Shown here in pieces: positions 1 to 7,042 of a DNA stretch of 7,851 nt. Location of the stretch: positions 1-7,851 of the forward strand of contig JAHZHK010000124.1 of the NCBI GenBank assembly GCA_019420325.1, written 5' to 3'. A program made the position numbers and the translations under genes. Source of the DNA: Coriobacteriaceae bacterium (GTDB taxonomy: Bacteria > Actinomycetota > Coriobacteriia > Coriobacteriales > UMGS124). A model generated the notes under the pieces. It was given only the letters and a program-made list of their open reading frames with translations. It was not told the DNA's origin and did no database searches. Position 1 is the first letter of the stretch, and each line of letters begins with the position of its first letter.

Positions 1-1
1 G

Positions 2-2095
2 ACCTCTGTTGCCATCTGCAGCAAACGAACAGGCGGACTCTTGGGGCCCTTCGCATATAGGCAGGCAGATAAGCAACGCGCTGGATTCTCCACCCCCTCA
101 ACAGACACGACGGCCCCAACACAGCTATCGGATGAAACGCGTTCATCCGTGCGCCGGCCTAAGCGTCCTCTCACGGCGCAAGATTTCCCAGCCCTTACCG
201 TACTTGCCGAATCCGATATGGTCTACGTCCGCCGCCTTGCTGCTTTCGTCAATCCCGAGTTTTATCGTGCGCAGGCCATGCACCAGTCTGTTTGGGAAAA
301 ACCGCGTGTCATCGACCTGTCCGAGGACCGCAACGACTGCATCGCTTTGCCGCGTGGCTGCAAGGAAAATCTCCTCGCCCTTTTAGAGGAATCCGGGGCA
401 GCATATACGATTCTCGATGAGCGGTTCATCGAAAGGCGCATCGAAGCGGAGTTTACCGGGACGCTACGGCCAGCCCAGGAAGATGCGGCTCAAACGTTAC
501 TGGAATATGACACTGGAATACTCTGCGCCCCCACAGGATTTGGCAAGACAGTCATTGCGGCAAGTTTGATTGCACGACTGGGACTTCCGACTCTCGTCCT
601 TGTGCCCAGAGCACCCTTGTTGGAACAGTGGATCGAACGACTCGGCGAGTTCCTAAAGATACAGGACACGCGGCCGCCACAGCTCACCCCAAAGGGCAAC
701 CCGAGCAGGAAGAGACGGCCCCTCGTCGGCGCGATGGGTGCAGGCAAAACAGCGCCAAGTGGCCTTGTCGACGTCGCAACGTTCCAATCACTGTTTGAAA
801 AGTCGGACATTCCCGGAGAGCGCCAGGTGAAAGACCTTGTCCAAGATTCTGGCCTCGTGATTTGCGACGAATGCCATCATGCCGCAGCCCCTCAGCTCGA
901 ATGCGTACTCAAGGCAGTGCGGGCGCAACGGGTATACGGCCTAAGCGCGACACCCAAACGCGCCGACGGACTCGACCCCATCGTCACCATGCTCTGCGGG
1001 CCTGTACGCCACAGCATCGATGTACGGGCCCAGGCGGCCGAGCAAGGATTCGCTCGCCACCTCGTCACGCGCTATGTGGCTATGCACTTCCCCGATTTAA
1101 CCGAAGGCGCATCTTTTACGCAGGTACTCGACGCCGTGTGCGATCACGCCGACCGTACCCGCTTGATTGCACAAGACGTGCTTGACGCACTGGACGAAGG
1201 CAGGACGCCCCTCGTCGTAAGCAAGCGCAAGAAGCACGCGCGTGAACTGGCACGATTGATTGAGGAAGGTAGGGCCGAAGTACGGCTACTCGTAGGCGAA
1301 GGAACCCCACGTCAGCGCCGCGAGGCTATCACTGAGGCGCTGAAGGCATCGACGGAACAGCCGCTTTCCCTCGTTGCCACCGAAAGCTACCTGGGAGAAG
1401 GTTTCGACATGCCCAACCTCGACGCGCTCTTCCTCTCCACGCCCATCTCATGGAGCGGCAACGTCACCCAACAGTCGGGTCGCCTCCATCGCACTTTGGA
1501 GGGCAAAACCGATGTTCGCGTGTACGACTATGTCGACCTGAACGTTCCCATGCTTGAGCGGATGTACAAAAAGCGCCTCAAGACATACGCAAGACTTGGA
1601 TACGAGCCGATTGGAGAAGGCTGGCAAAGGCCAGGTGAAACCGCAGAACCCTCCGCAGAATCGGACCTCATCGGTGATGGTGCCAGCGCATTTATAACAG
1701 CGGAGAGATTCCTGGCGACGTTTACCCGCGATATTCGAGAGGCAAGGAGCACCATCGTCATATCGGCACCTTTTATCAACGCAACCCTGGTAACACGACT
1801 AGAAGCATCCCTGCTAGACGCCACGCGGCGAGGAATAGCCGTTACCTGTCTCATTCAAAAAGCAACCGTTGCCGCAGACACGCTTAACAGGCTTTCGAAC
1901 TGTGGCTGCTGCGTCGAACTTGGACATTCCGGCCCAAGCTGCTACGCCATCTGCGACCAGCGGACCATCTGGTACGGAAGTCTGCCCCTTCTCGCTTTCC
2001 CAAAACCCGACGACTGCTCCCTTCGCCTCACAAGCCCCGAGGCCGCACATCAGATGACGGAAGGCCTGAGAGCAAGCGAGACAAAGAGGGCATAG
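2..2095 (+). CDS. SF2 DEAD/DEAH-type helicase with C-terminal PLD-like domain, TOTE conflict-system type (5' partial)
   Basis: The frame is open from base 2 to the TAG at 2093-2095, so the gene probably begins upstream; the first start codon in view is a TTG at 41, used here as residue 1. Residues about 60-80 carry the RLAAF-NPEFY-AQAM signature that precedes the helicase in TOTE-type proteins. Helicase motifs follow: Walker A APTGFGKT (163-170), DECH (276-279), SAT (302-304), and QQSGRLHR (477-484, motif VI). A basic insert near 217-228 is also usual for this family. Residues about 552-680 form a PLD-like domain with the WYGS signature (644-647), but the HxK of the nuclease motif reads P-S-C (642-644 region) and only the D (649 region) remains, so nuclease activity is doubtful. 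Known relatives have a primase-polymerase domain before the helicase; none is visible here, and it may lie upstream. The family is thought to act in defence against invading DNA (inference). Codon use looks less GC-biased than in the flavoproteins, compatible with transfer. Confidence 0.85.
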   Translation, partial: TSVAICSKRTGGLLGPFAYRQADKQRAGFSTPSTDTTAPTQLSDETRSSVRRPKRPLTAQDFPALTVLAESDMVYVRRLAAFVNPEFYRAQAMHQSVWEKPRVIDLSEDRNDCIALPRGCKENLLALLEESGAAYTILDERFIERRIEAEFTGTLRPAQEDAAQTLLEYDTGILCAPTGFGKTVIAASLIARLGLPTLVLVPRAPLLEQWIERLGEFLKIQDTRPPQLTPKGNPSRKRRPLVGAMGAGKTAPSGLVDVATFQSLFEKSDIPGERQVKDLVQDSGLVICDECHHAAAPQLECVLKAVRAQRVYGLSATPKRADGLDPIVTMLCGPVRHSIDVRAQAAEQGFARHLVTRYVAMHFPDLTEGASFTQVLDAVCDHADRTRLIAQDVLDALDEGRTPLVVSKRKKHARELARLIEEGRAEVRLLVGEGTPRQRREAITEALKASTEQPLSLVATESYLGEGFDMPNLDALFLSTPISWSGNVTQQSGRLHRTLEGKTDVRVYDYVDLNVPMLERMYKKRLKTYARLGYEPIGEGWQRPGETAEPSAESDLIGDGASAFITAERFLATFTRDIREARSTIVISAPFINATLVTRLEASLLDATRRGIAVTCLIQKATVAADTLNRLSNCGCCVELGHSGPSCYAICDQRTIWYGSLPLLAFPKPDDCSLRLTSPEAAHQMTEGLRASETKRA

Positions 2096-2096
2096 C

Positions 2097-2124
2097 GCAA
2101 GGTGACGCGCGTCGCCATGCTTGC
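2097..2124 (+). other. Hairpin just after the helicase stop
   Basis: A 10-base perfect palindrome (GACGCGCGTC, 2104-2113) is extended by a T-G wobble and two G-C pairs. After a small bulge, an outer GCAA/TTGC pairing (2097-2100 with 2121-2124) closes it. It starts two bases after the helicase stop and is followed only by TT, so it is not a classical terminator. It may stabilise the 3' end of the message ahead of the real terminator downstream, or be chance. Confidence 0.3.
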
Positions 2125-2147
2125 TTAATCCAACCCGCGTCAGACAC

Positions 2148-2186
2148 AGAGGGCCGCCCCGTGCAAGGCGGCCCTCTTTGGTCTTT
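2148..2186 (+). terminator. Rho-independent terminator of the helicase gene
   Basis: An 11-bp perfect stem pairs AGAGGGCCGCC (2148-2158) with GGCGGCCCTCT (2167-2177) across an 8-base loop. It is followed by the T-rich tract TTGGTCTTT. It lies about 50 bases after the helicase stop, the expected place for its terminator. Confidence 0.88.
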
Positions 2187-2234
2187 GACCCATCGTGAAA
2201 AATGCCTGCAGACTGCGCGGTTGGTCGGAGGCAG

Positions 2235-2376
2235 GCAAAAAATCGTGCACGTTTGCGTTTTAATTCACGAAGCAGAGTACCCCGCTGAAGGGACAGTCAA
2301 TTTACCAGGCAAAACGCAAACCAAGGATAGCCGGCTACTCCAACTGATCAAATTAAAACGCAAACGTACGGCTTTT
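2235..2376. repeat. Inverted-arm repeat element, copy 1 (about 142 bp)
   Basis: The element is bounded by 17-bp perfect inverted arms, ACGTTTGCGTTTTAATT (2249-2265) and its reverse complement (2351-2367). An A6 run lies outside the left arm (2237-2242) and a T4 run outside the right arm (2373-2376). A second copy lies at 7043-7186 in the same orientation. The 125-bp cores (2245-2369 and 7053-7177) align without gaps at about 89 of 125 positions, counted by eye; the arms are identical and the middle is diverged. Conserved interior words are GCAGAGTA and TACCAGG. This copy also holds an extra AAAACGCAAAC at 2311-2321. It encodes nothing convincing and sits between the convergent 3' ends of the helicase and the first flavoprotein. 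Possible identities are a MITE/REP-like mobile repeat, a structured RNA, or a bidirectional terminator. I do not recognise the family and see no clear target-site duplication. Confidence 0.85.
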
Positions 2377-2500
2377 CAGGCCGACCAGCCCATTGAGCCG
2401 ACCGCGTCGTCGCGCAAATCCCCCCCAACAACCCCAAACGCAAATCGGCCCCGCCCAAACGCCGCATCTCGCAGCGTTCGAACAGGACCGATCAATCACC

Positions 2501-2523
2501 CAAGAAACAAGGCTTCGCAGCCT
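2501..2523 (-). terminator. Possible weak terminator of the first flavoprotein gene
   Basis: On the minus strand a 5-bp stem (AGGCT/AGCCT, loop GCGA) overlaps the TAG stop codon and is followed by TGTTTCTTG. The stem is short, so termination here would be inefficient. The repeat element further downstream (2235-2376), with its long stem and terminal T run on this strand, could be the real stop. The bases from 2377 to 2500 between these two features show no gene. Confidence 0.35.
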
Positions 2524-4384
2524 ACAGCGCAGCGACTACCTGGCCGCAGACATAGCCGTTGGTCATGGCCATTCCAATCGAGTTGCCGGCGAGAATGCCC
2601 GGGTAGGTGAGGGCGTAGCGGCCGCCGCAGCAGTTACCGATGGCGTAGAGGCCCTCGATGCCGCGGTCGTCATCGCCCAACACATTGAAGGTGGCGTCGG
2701 TGACCAGGCCGCCCAGCGACACGGCGGTACCTGCCTGCGTGGAGGAGTCGGCAACCGAGCCGTAGAAAGGAGGCGTTGCAATAGGCAGCATGCAATCGGC
2801 CTTCTTGCCGAAATCGTCGTCCTTGCCAGCCTCACACAGCTCGTTGTAGCGCTCGACACTCGCCACGAAGTTCTCGGCGGCCTCGCCCTCATAGCCCAGG
2901 TAGCCTGCGAGTTCCTCGAGGGTCTGCGCGCCGTACATCGGCGTCTTGCCCATGTCGGCACGCTCGGTGAGGCAGCCGTGCCGTACCACGTAGCCCTCTG
3001 CGCCGGCGTCTGCGACGTGCGTCATGTCCTCGGTCCACTGCTCCACGTACGTTGCCTGGCCGAAGTCGACGCCGCCGTGGTTCGTGCCGCCGCGCGCAAT
3101 GATGTCGCGGTAGTTGGCGTCGAACAGGTTGCAGTAAATACCCTTGGGCTGGCGGTTGATCATGTTGCCCATGGCGTTGAAGTCAGCCTCGTTCATGAAG
3201 CGCTTGCCGTCGCGGTTGAGAATGAGCGTAGGCGCAAAGCCAAAGGGACCGGGGGCCGACACGTTGGCAAGCGACGCCATGGGGCCAGCCTCCATGCGAC
3301 CACCCGCCCAACAGCCCATGCGATGGCCAATACCGGTATCGCGGCCGGACTCGGGAACGTCGGTGGACGTATAGGCGGCAATGCCGTTCTTTGCCTGCAG
3401 CTCTTTAGCCTCGCTATAGAACTCGGCCATCATGGGCTGGCAGTTCTGGAAGGCGCCTGTGGCGATGACGACAGCCTTTGCCGCATTGAAGCGCACGTAC
3501 TGGCCATCGGCGTTGGTAGCGATGGCGCCCACGACCTTGTCGCCGTCCTTCACGAGGCACACGGCGGCCGTCTCGTAATACCACTGTGCGCCCTTGGCCT
3601 CGGCAACCTCGCGGCAGCAATCCTCGAGCTTGCCAATAGTGGAGTAGGCACCCACGCCCTCGGCGATCTCGTCGAGAATCTCGGAGCGCATGCAGAACGT
3701 GCCCACGTAGGTCTTGAAGTTGCCCATGTCGCACGGCTGAGACTTGTCGGTCCAGTAGTCGGTGTCGGGCTGCTGCACGTTCATGTTCGTCAGGATGGAG
3801 GGGTCCTTCTCCTGGCAGATAGCGATGGCGTCGTCAATCATGGCACCGGAATTGCGGATGTAGGTGAGCACGAGCTCGGGGTTAGCGCGGTAGCAGCACG
3901 TGCGCTCCCACTGCGCGAGGACGTCCTGTTCATCATAGGGGCCGTAACCCATGTCCTGCACGTACTGCGAGTTGAAGGTTCCGATGTCCTCACCGTAGAA
4001 CATAAACATGTCCTGGGCCTGCTGGTCGAGAACCGCGACCTTGGCACCGGCCTTGGCGGCCTCCTTGGCGCACTGCGTGCCGGCATGACCACCACCAAGA
4101 ATGACAACATCGGCGTCGTAGGTCTCGACGATGTCCTCATCGGAAATCTGAGGGGCCTCGCCGAGCCAGCCCTTGTAGAGCTCGCGGGCGCTGTCAATAG
4201 GGTCGCTCATGCCGCCGGGGCCAGCCGGCTTCTTGTCTTCCCCGCTCGCATCCTCGGCGGGAGCTTCGGCCTGGGCCGCCTCGTCCTTCTTCGCCTCGTC
4301 GGCCAGGGCGATTGAAGCCGAAATCGCCGCGACACCGCTCGCGGCGGCGGCCCCGACAAACGACCTGCGCGTCATCTTGGACAT
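2522..4384 (-). CDS. Tat-exported FAD-dependent reductase (fumarate reductase/3-ketosteroid dehydrogenase-like flavoprotein)
   Basis: This is a 620-residue protein. The start at 4384 is preferred over an in-frame start at 4540 because it has a strong ribosome site (AAAGGAG, 4393-4399, 8 bases upstream) and places a Tat signal at the N-terminus: TRRSFV at residues 5-10, a hydrophobic segment, and a likely cleavage after ALA at 28. An Ala/Glu/Lys-rich linker runs to about 60. The FAD-binding Rossmann motif is DADVVILGGGHAG (90-102), with D120 at the end of the second strand. IATG at 307-310 and a C-terminal IGN...YPG...GN segment (582-601) are typical of this fold. GKRFMNE (393-399) is present, but the following TRD of fumarate reductases is replaced by ADFN. 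No CxxCH haem site or FMN-binding domain is seen, so a separate electron donor is expected. It has 18 cysteines, many for an exported protein. It is probably an anaerobic respiratory reductase; the substrate is unknown. A paralogue is divergently transcribed at 4928-6667. Confidence 0.92.
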   Translation of the reverse strand: MSKMTRRSFVGAAAASGVAAISASIALADEAKKDEAAQAEAPAEDASGEDKKPAGPGGMSDPIDSARELYKGWLGEAPQISDEDIVETYDADVVILGGGHAGTQCAKEAAKAGAKVAVLDQQAQDMFMFYGEDIGTFNSQYVQDMGYGPYDEQDVLAQWERTCCYRANPELVLTYIRNSGAMIDDAIAICQEKDPSILTNMNVQQPDTDYWTDKSQPCDMGNFKTYVGTFCMRSEILDEIAEGVGAYSTIGKLEDCCREVAEAKGAQWYYETAAVCLVKDGDKVVGAIATNADGQYVRFNAAKAVVIATGAFQNCQPMMAEFYSEAKELQAKNGIAAYTSTDVPESGRDTGIGHRMGCWAGGRMEAGPMASLANVSAPGPFGFAPTLILNRDGKRFMNEADFNAMGNMINRQPKGIYCNLFDANYRDIIARGGTNHGGVDFGQATYVEQWTEDMTHVADAGAEGYVVRHGCLTERADMGKTPMYGAQTLEELAGYLGYEGEAAENFVASVERYNELCEAGKDDDFGKKADCMLPIATPPFYGSVADSSTQAGTAVSLGGLVTDATFNVLGDDDRGIEGLYAIGNCCGGRYALTYPGILAGNSIGMAMTNGYVCGQVVAAL

Positions 4385-4517
4385 GTGTGAGACTCCTTTT
4401 CTCTTTGAACTCTCAACTGACTGTGGCACGCGCCAGGCGGTATCGAATGCCGCACAACCCGCGCGCCGTGTTTGCATGACATCACGACAAGCCCAAAAGC
4501 ACCACGCCCGAAACAGG

Positions 4518-4532
4518 CGAAATACAATTTCG
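4518..4532. promoter_or_regulatory. 15-base dyad, candidate operator
   Basis: CGAAAT and ATTTCG form perfect 6-base arms around a 3-base centre, about 135 bases upstream of the minus-strand flavoprotein start. The half-site ATTTCG recurs at 4729-4734 within an ATTTCGAAAAT block, nearer the plus-strand gene. A shared regulator for both genes would explain this, but the motif is short and AT-rich and could arise by chance. Confidence 0.35.
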
Positions 4533-4564
4533 GAATTCATTCGTATCGCATCAAGCCATCAATT

Positions 4565-4595
4565 GTCTTTTCCGCCAGGAATGGCAGAAAAAGAC
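4565..4595. promoter_or_regulatory. Imperfect inverted repeat in the divergent intergenic region
   Basis: GTCTTTTCCGCC (4565-4576) faces GGCAGAAAAAGAC (4583-4595) across a 6-base centre, with one extra base and one mismatch. No T run follows on either strand, so it does not look like a terminator. It may be an operator or a leader hairpin of the minus-strand flavoprotein transcript. Confidence 0.35.
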
Positions 4596-4927
4596 AGCAC
4601 GGGGCTCCGCATCGATGAGAAATCACCAGCTACACCTGGTCAATCGCAAAAAAGGGGTAATGCTTTCAATCTTCTCTCGCACGATGTTCATGCTGCGGGA
4701 CGATAGCAATGCGGTAAAGCCTAAAATCATTTCGAAAATCGCAGCCTCTCTCTGCTGGCACGACAACAAATCTAAGCTTTAGCTGCTCTTTTGCAGATTT
4801 ACGCGCTTTCGGGTGAAGCGAAGAACGCGCACTCAGGCTTTAAATAGGACGTGGTTGCGGGCGACGCAGGACCGCCGCTAACAGCCGTACACATGGCGTA
4901 TACCATCAACTAGAGGGGATTGCAGCT

Positions 4928-6667
4928 ATGACTACGAACGGACATCTCACAGTTACCCGCAGGGGCCTTGTCAAGGCAAGCGGCGTTGTCGTGGGCCTGA
5001 CCGGCGCTGGCATACTGGCCGCGCAGGCACATGCCGATGAGGCATCTGAAGCCGCCGCAGAAGAGAAGCCTTCCTTCCTGACGGATGTCGAGATTGACGA
5101 TTCCAAGATTGTCGAGACCGTCGAGGTCGACGCTGTCGTCGTCGGCATGGGCATCGCCGGCGTTGCCGCCGTGCGCACGCTGGCCGAAGAGGGCAAGAAA
5201 GTCGCCTTCCTTGAAAAGTGCGACGTCCCGCAGGGCCGCTCCGGCGACTTCGGCGCCATCAATGCCGAGCTTGGAAAGCAGTATGAGATGACGGGGCTTG
5301 ACACGAATGAGATCGTGGCCGAGCTCATGAAGGAGAGCGGCTATCGCGCAGACTACCGCATTCTCAAGGCCTGGGCCGACAACTCCGGCGCTGATTTGGA
5401 CTGGTACTTCGGCGCACTCGAAGACCTCACGTACCTGCCCTACATCACCTCACCCGCTCCTGAGGCCGACTACTGGGTGCAGCCCGAGCGTTACCCCCTG
5501 CCTGAGCTGTGGGAGGGCAACGCCGACGAGTACTACCCCTGCTACCAGACCACGGTGCGCATGTACCCGAGCCACGAGCCCGCGCTGAACGCCAACCTTG
5601 CCAAGGCAGAGGAAACCGGAAACGTCGTGGCAGAGTACTTCGATACCTCTGCCGTCAAGCTTCTGGGTGACGCAAAGGGCGGTATCACGGGCGTTATCGG
5701 CCAAAAGGCCGGCAGCGATGAGCTCGTCCAAGTGAACGCCAAGGCCGTCATCCTCGCCACGGGCGACATCTCGGGCAACAAGGAAATGCTGCACTACTAC
5801 GCCCCTCAGACCGACGGCATCATGGCCCTGTTCCCGCCCACCGCGCCCGACGGCGGCGTGCCCAACACGGGAGACGGCCAGCGTATGGGCATGCTTGCTG
5901 GCGCTGTGCTGGAAGAGGGGCCCTACGCCCCCATGATTCACCACATGGGTGCCTGCATGGGCAGCGCCTGCTTCCTCCAGCTCAACCGCAATGGCCAGCG
6001 CTTCATGAACGAAGACATTCCTGGCCAGCAGCTGGAGAATCAGATCGAAGCCCAGCCTGGCCGCACCACGTGGCAGTTCTTCGACGGTGGCTGGAAGGAC
6101 CAGGTCCCGCACTTCAAGCCCGAGCATGGCGCAGTATGCTATGTCCTCGAGGACGGCGAGATCAACAGCGGTGAAATCAACAACACGCTGACGCACAAGG
6201 ACAGCTTCGCTTTCCAGGAACAAATCGACGACGCCGTGGCAAGCGGCGACACCCTCAAGGCTGACACCATCGACGAGCTGCTTGAAGCCATCGGGGCAGA
6301 TAACATCGACATCGAGGCCGCCAAGGCTTCCATCGAGCGCTACAACGAGCTTGCAGAAGCTGGCAACGACGATGATTTCGGCAAGAAGGCTTCCCGCATG
6401 TTCGCCCTGGATACGCCTCCGTTCTATGCCTCGAAGTTCGGCACGTCCGTCATGCTTGTGTGTATGTGCGGCCTGCAGTCCGACTACCAGGGCCACACCT
6501 ACGACGCCGACGGCAACGTTGTGCCCGGCCTATACGTAGCCGGCAACGTCATGGGCAACCGCTTCAAGGTCCAGTACCCCACGACTGTCCCCGGCATCAG
6601 CCACTCCGTGTGCCTCACCGAGGGCCGCATCGCCGCTCTCACTGCCGTCGAGGAACTGCTGGCGTAA
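4928..6667 (+). CDS. Tat-exported FAD-dependent reductase (fumarate reductase-like flavoprotein), second paralogue
   Basis: This is a 579-residue protein with its ATG at 4928, 9 bases after AGAGGGG. The Tat signal TRRGLVK (10-16) is followed by a hydrophobic stretch and a likely cleavage after AHA at 36. The Rossmann FAD motif is VVVGMGIAG (70-78), with E96 at the end of the second strand. ILATGD (275-280), GDGQRMGMLAGA (315-326), GQRFMNE (356-362) and a C-terminal GLYVAGN...YP...PGISHS segment (534-560) fit the flavoprotein family. The position of the catalytic arginine of soluble fumarate reductase is occupied by G366 (NEDIPG), so fumarate is an unlikely substrate. No haem site, FMN-binding domain or membrane segment other than the signal is seen. 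It shares the ERYNEL.EAG.DDDFGKK segment (470-487) and overall plan with the neighbour at 2522-4384, but that protein has a longer N-terminal linker and a different active-site region. Its role is probably a respiratory reductase outside the membrane with an unknown acceptor. Confidence 0.92.
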   Translation: MTTNGHLTVTRRGLVKASGVVVGLTGAGILAAQAHADEASEAAAEEKPSFLTDVEIDDSKIVETVEVDAVVVGMGIAGVAAVRTLAEEGKKVAFLEKCDVPQGRSGDFGAINAELGKQYEMTGLDTNEIVAELMKESGYRADYRILKAWADNSGADLDWYFGALEDLTYLPYITSPAPEADYWVQPERYPLPELWEGNADEYYPCYQTTVRMYPSHEPALNANLAKAEETGNVVAEYFDTSAVKLLGDAKGGITGVIGQKAGSDELVQVNAKAVILATGDISGNKEMLHYYAPQTDGIMALFPPTAPDGGVPNTGDGQRMGMLAGAVLEEGPYAPMIHHMGACMGSACFLQLNRNGQRFMNEDIPGQQLENQIEAQPGRTTWQFFDGGWKDQVPHFKPEHGAVCYVLEDGEINSGEINNTLTHKDSFAFQEQIDDAVASGDTLKADTIDELLEAIGADNIDIEAAKASIERYNELAEAGNDDDFGKKASRMFALDTPPFYASKFGTSVMLVCMCGLQSDYQGHTYDADGNVVPGLYVAGNVMGNRFKVQYPTTVPGISHSVCLTEGRIAALTAVEELLA

Positions 6668-6710
6668 AGGCAAGCTGCTCTGTATCGCGTACATTCTAGA
6701 CACGCTTATC

Positions 6711-6759
6711 AAAGGGGCCGAGCCTGAGGGACTTTCCCAAGCTCGGCCCCACTTTCTTT
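6711..6759 (+). terminator. Rho-independent terminator of the second flavoprotein gene
   Basis: A 10-bp perfect stem pairs GGGGCCGAGC (6714-6723) with GCTCGGCCCC (6741-6750). An inner GGGA/TCCC stem (6728-6731 with 6735-6738) caps it. It is followed by ACTTTCTTT and lies about 45 bases after the stop codon. AAA just before the stem gives a partial T run on the other strand, so it could also work weakly against minus-strand transcription. Confidence 0.85.
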
Positions 6760-6774
6760 GCAGTCGCTCCTGCG

Positions 6775-7042
6775 CTAGGCTCGATACTTCAGCACGGCCA
6801 TTACGTCCGCAACAGTACGCGCGCGGTTCCCCGGGCCTTCGGCAAAGATAGTCCAATCTTTCCGCTTGCGTAGCGTGCGGGCTGCCTACAAGAATCGCGA
6901 GCGCCTCGCCGTCGCTTCGAGGGTCATGTATACCGCCTTCTACATCGTTAAGTAACTACGCCAAATAGTATTCAAGCACATAGTCATAGAGCACCCACTG
7001 TGGCGGTCGGCCGATTGTGCGCGCCATATGAGCGCCCGCATC
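6775..7042 (-). pseudogene. Probable gene remnant with a premature stop and a frameshift (function unknown)
   Basis: Two adjacent minus-strand frames read like protein. The first runs from the repeat boundary near 7042. It includes MARTIGRPPQWVLYDYVLEY from the ATG at 7027, then hits a TAG (6956-6958). It continues in the same frame as LLNDVEGG and SDGEALAILVGSPHATQAER down to about 6860. The second, shifted frame is open from 6885 and reads KDWTIFAEGPGNRARTVADV and then MAVLKYRA to a TAG at 6775-6777. Together they look like the C-terminal 80-90 codons of a decayed gene. No strong ribosome site precedes the ATG. I do not recognise the family. The 5' side ends exactly where repeat copy 2 begins, and the first frame runs on into the repeat, as if the element had cut the gene. 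It could also be chance in high-GC DNA. Confidence 0.35.

Larger units (their letters stand above)
4385..4927. promoter_or_regulatory. Divergent intergenic region between the two flavoprotein genes
   Basis: This 543-base stretch must hold the promoters of both flavoprotein genes. I found no plausible gene in it and no convincing -35/-10 pair on either strand. It does contain several small dyads: CGAAAT-ACA-ATTTCG (4518-4532), a longer one at 4565-4595, TTTCGAAA (4730-4737), AAATCT/AGATTT arms (4768-4773 and 4795-4800) and CGCTT/AAGCG arms (4804-4808 and 4816-4820). Together with its length this suggests control by a DNA-binding regulator encoded elsewhere, as is usual for substrate-induced reductases (inference). 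The ribosome site of the plus-strand gene is AGAGGGG at 4912-4918. Confidence 0.6.

Noticed and set aside
741..747. A second Walker A-like GAGKT in the helicase (residues about 233-237)
   Set aside because: The G-A-G-K block before the DVA.FQSL strand is a normal feature of this helicase family; the true Walker A is at 163-170.
2235..2376. CRISPR array or integron attC site
   Set aside because: There are only two well-separated copies with no regular spacers, and no integrase gene or attC core sites are visible.
2161..2610. A plus-strand open frame of 149 codons crossing the terminator and repeat copy 1
   Set aside because: It starts inside the terminator hairpin, runs through the repeat and into the 3' end of the opposing gene, and its product is low-complexity basic sequence.
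2393..4315. A 640-codon plus-strand open frame opposite the first flavoprotein
   Set aside because: It is a mirror of the minus-strand gene: rich in Val, Ala, Gly and His, with no start context or motifs, while the opposite frame has a Tat signal, FAD motifs and a ribosome site.
4209..4706. A plus-strand open frame spanning the divergent intergenic region
   Set aside because: It begins inside the opposing flavoprotein gene; the part outside has no ribosome site, no motifs and protein sequence unlike a folded domain.
5450..6496. A 348-codon minus-strand open frame opposite the second flavoprotein
   Set aside because: It has the same mirror-frame composition (Val, Ala, Gly, His), lies wholly inside a well-supported gene and has no motifs.
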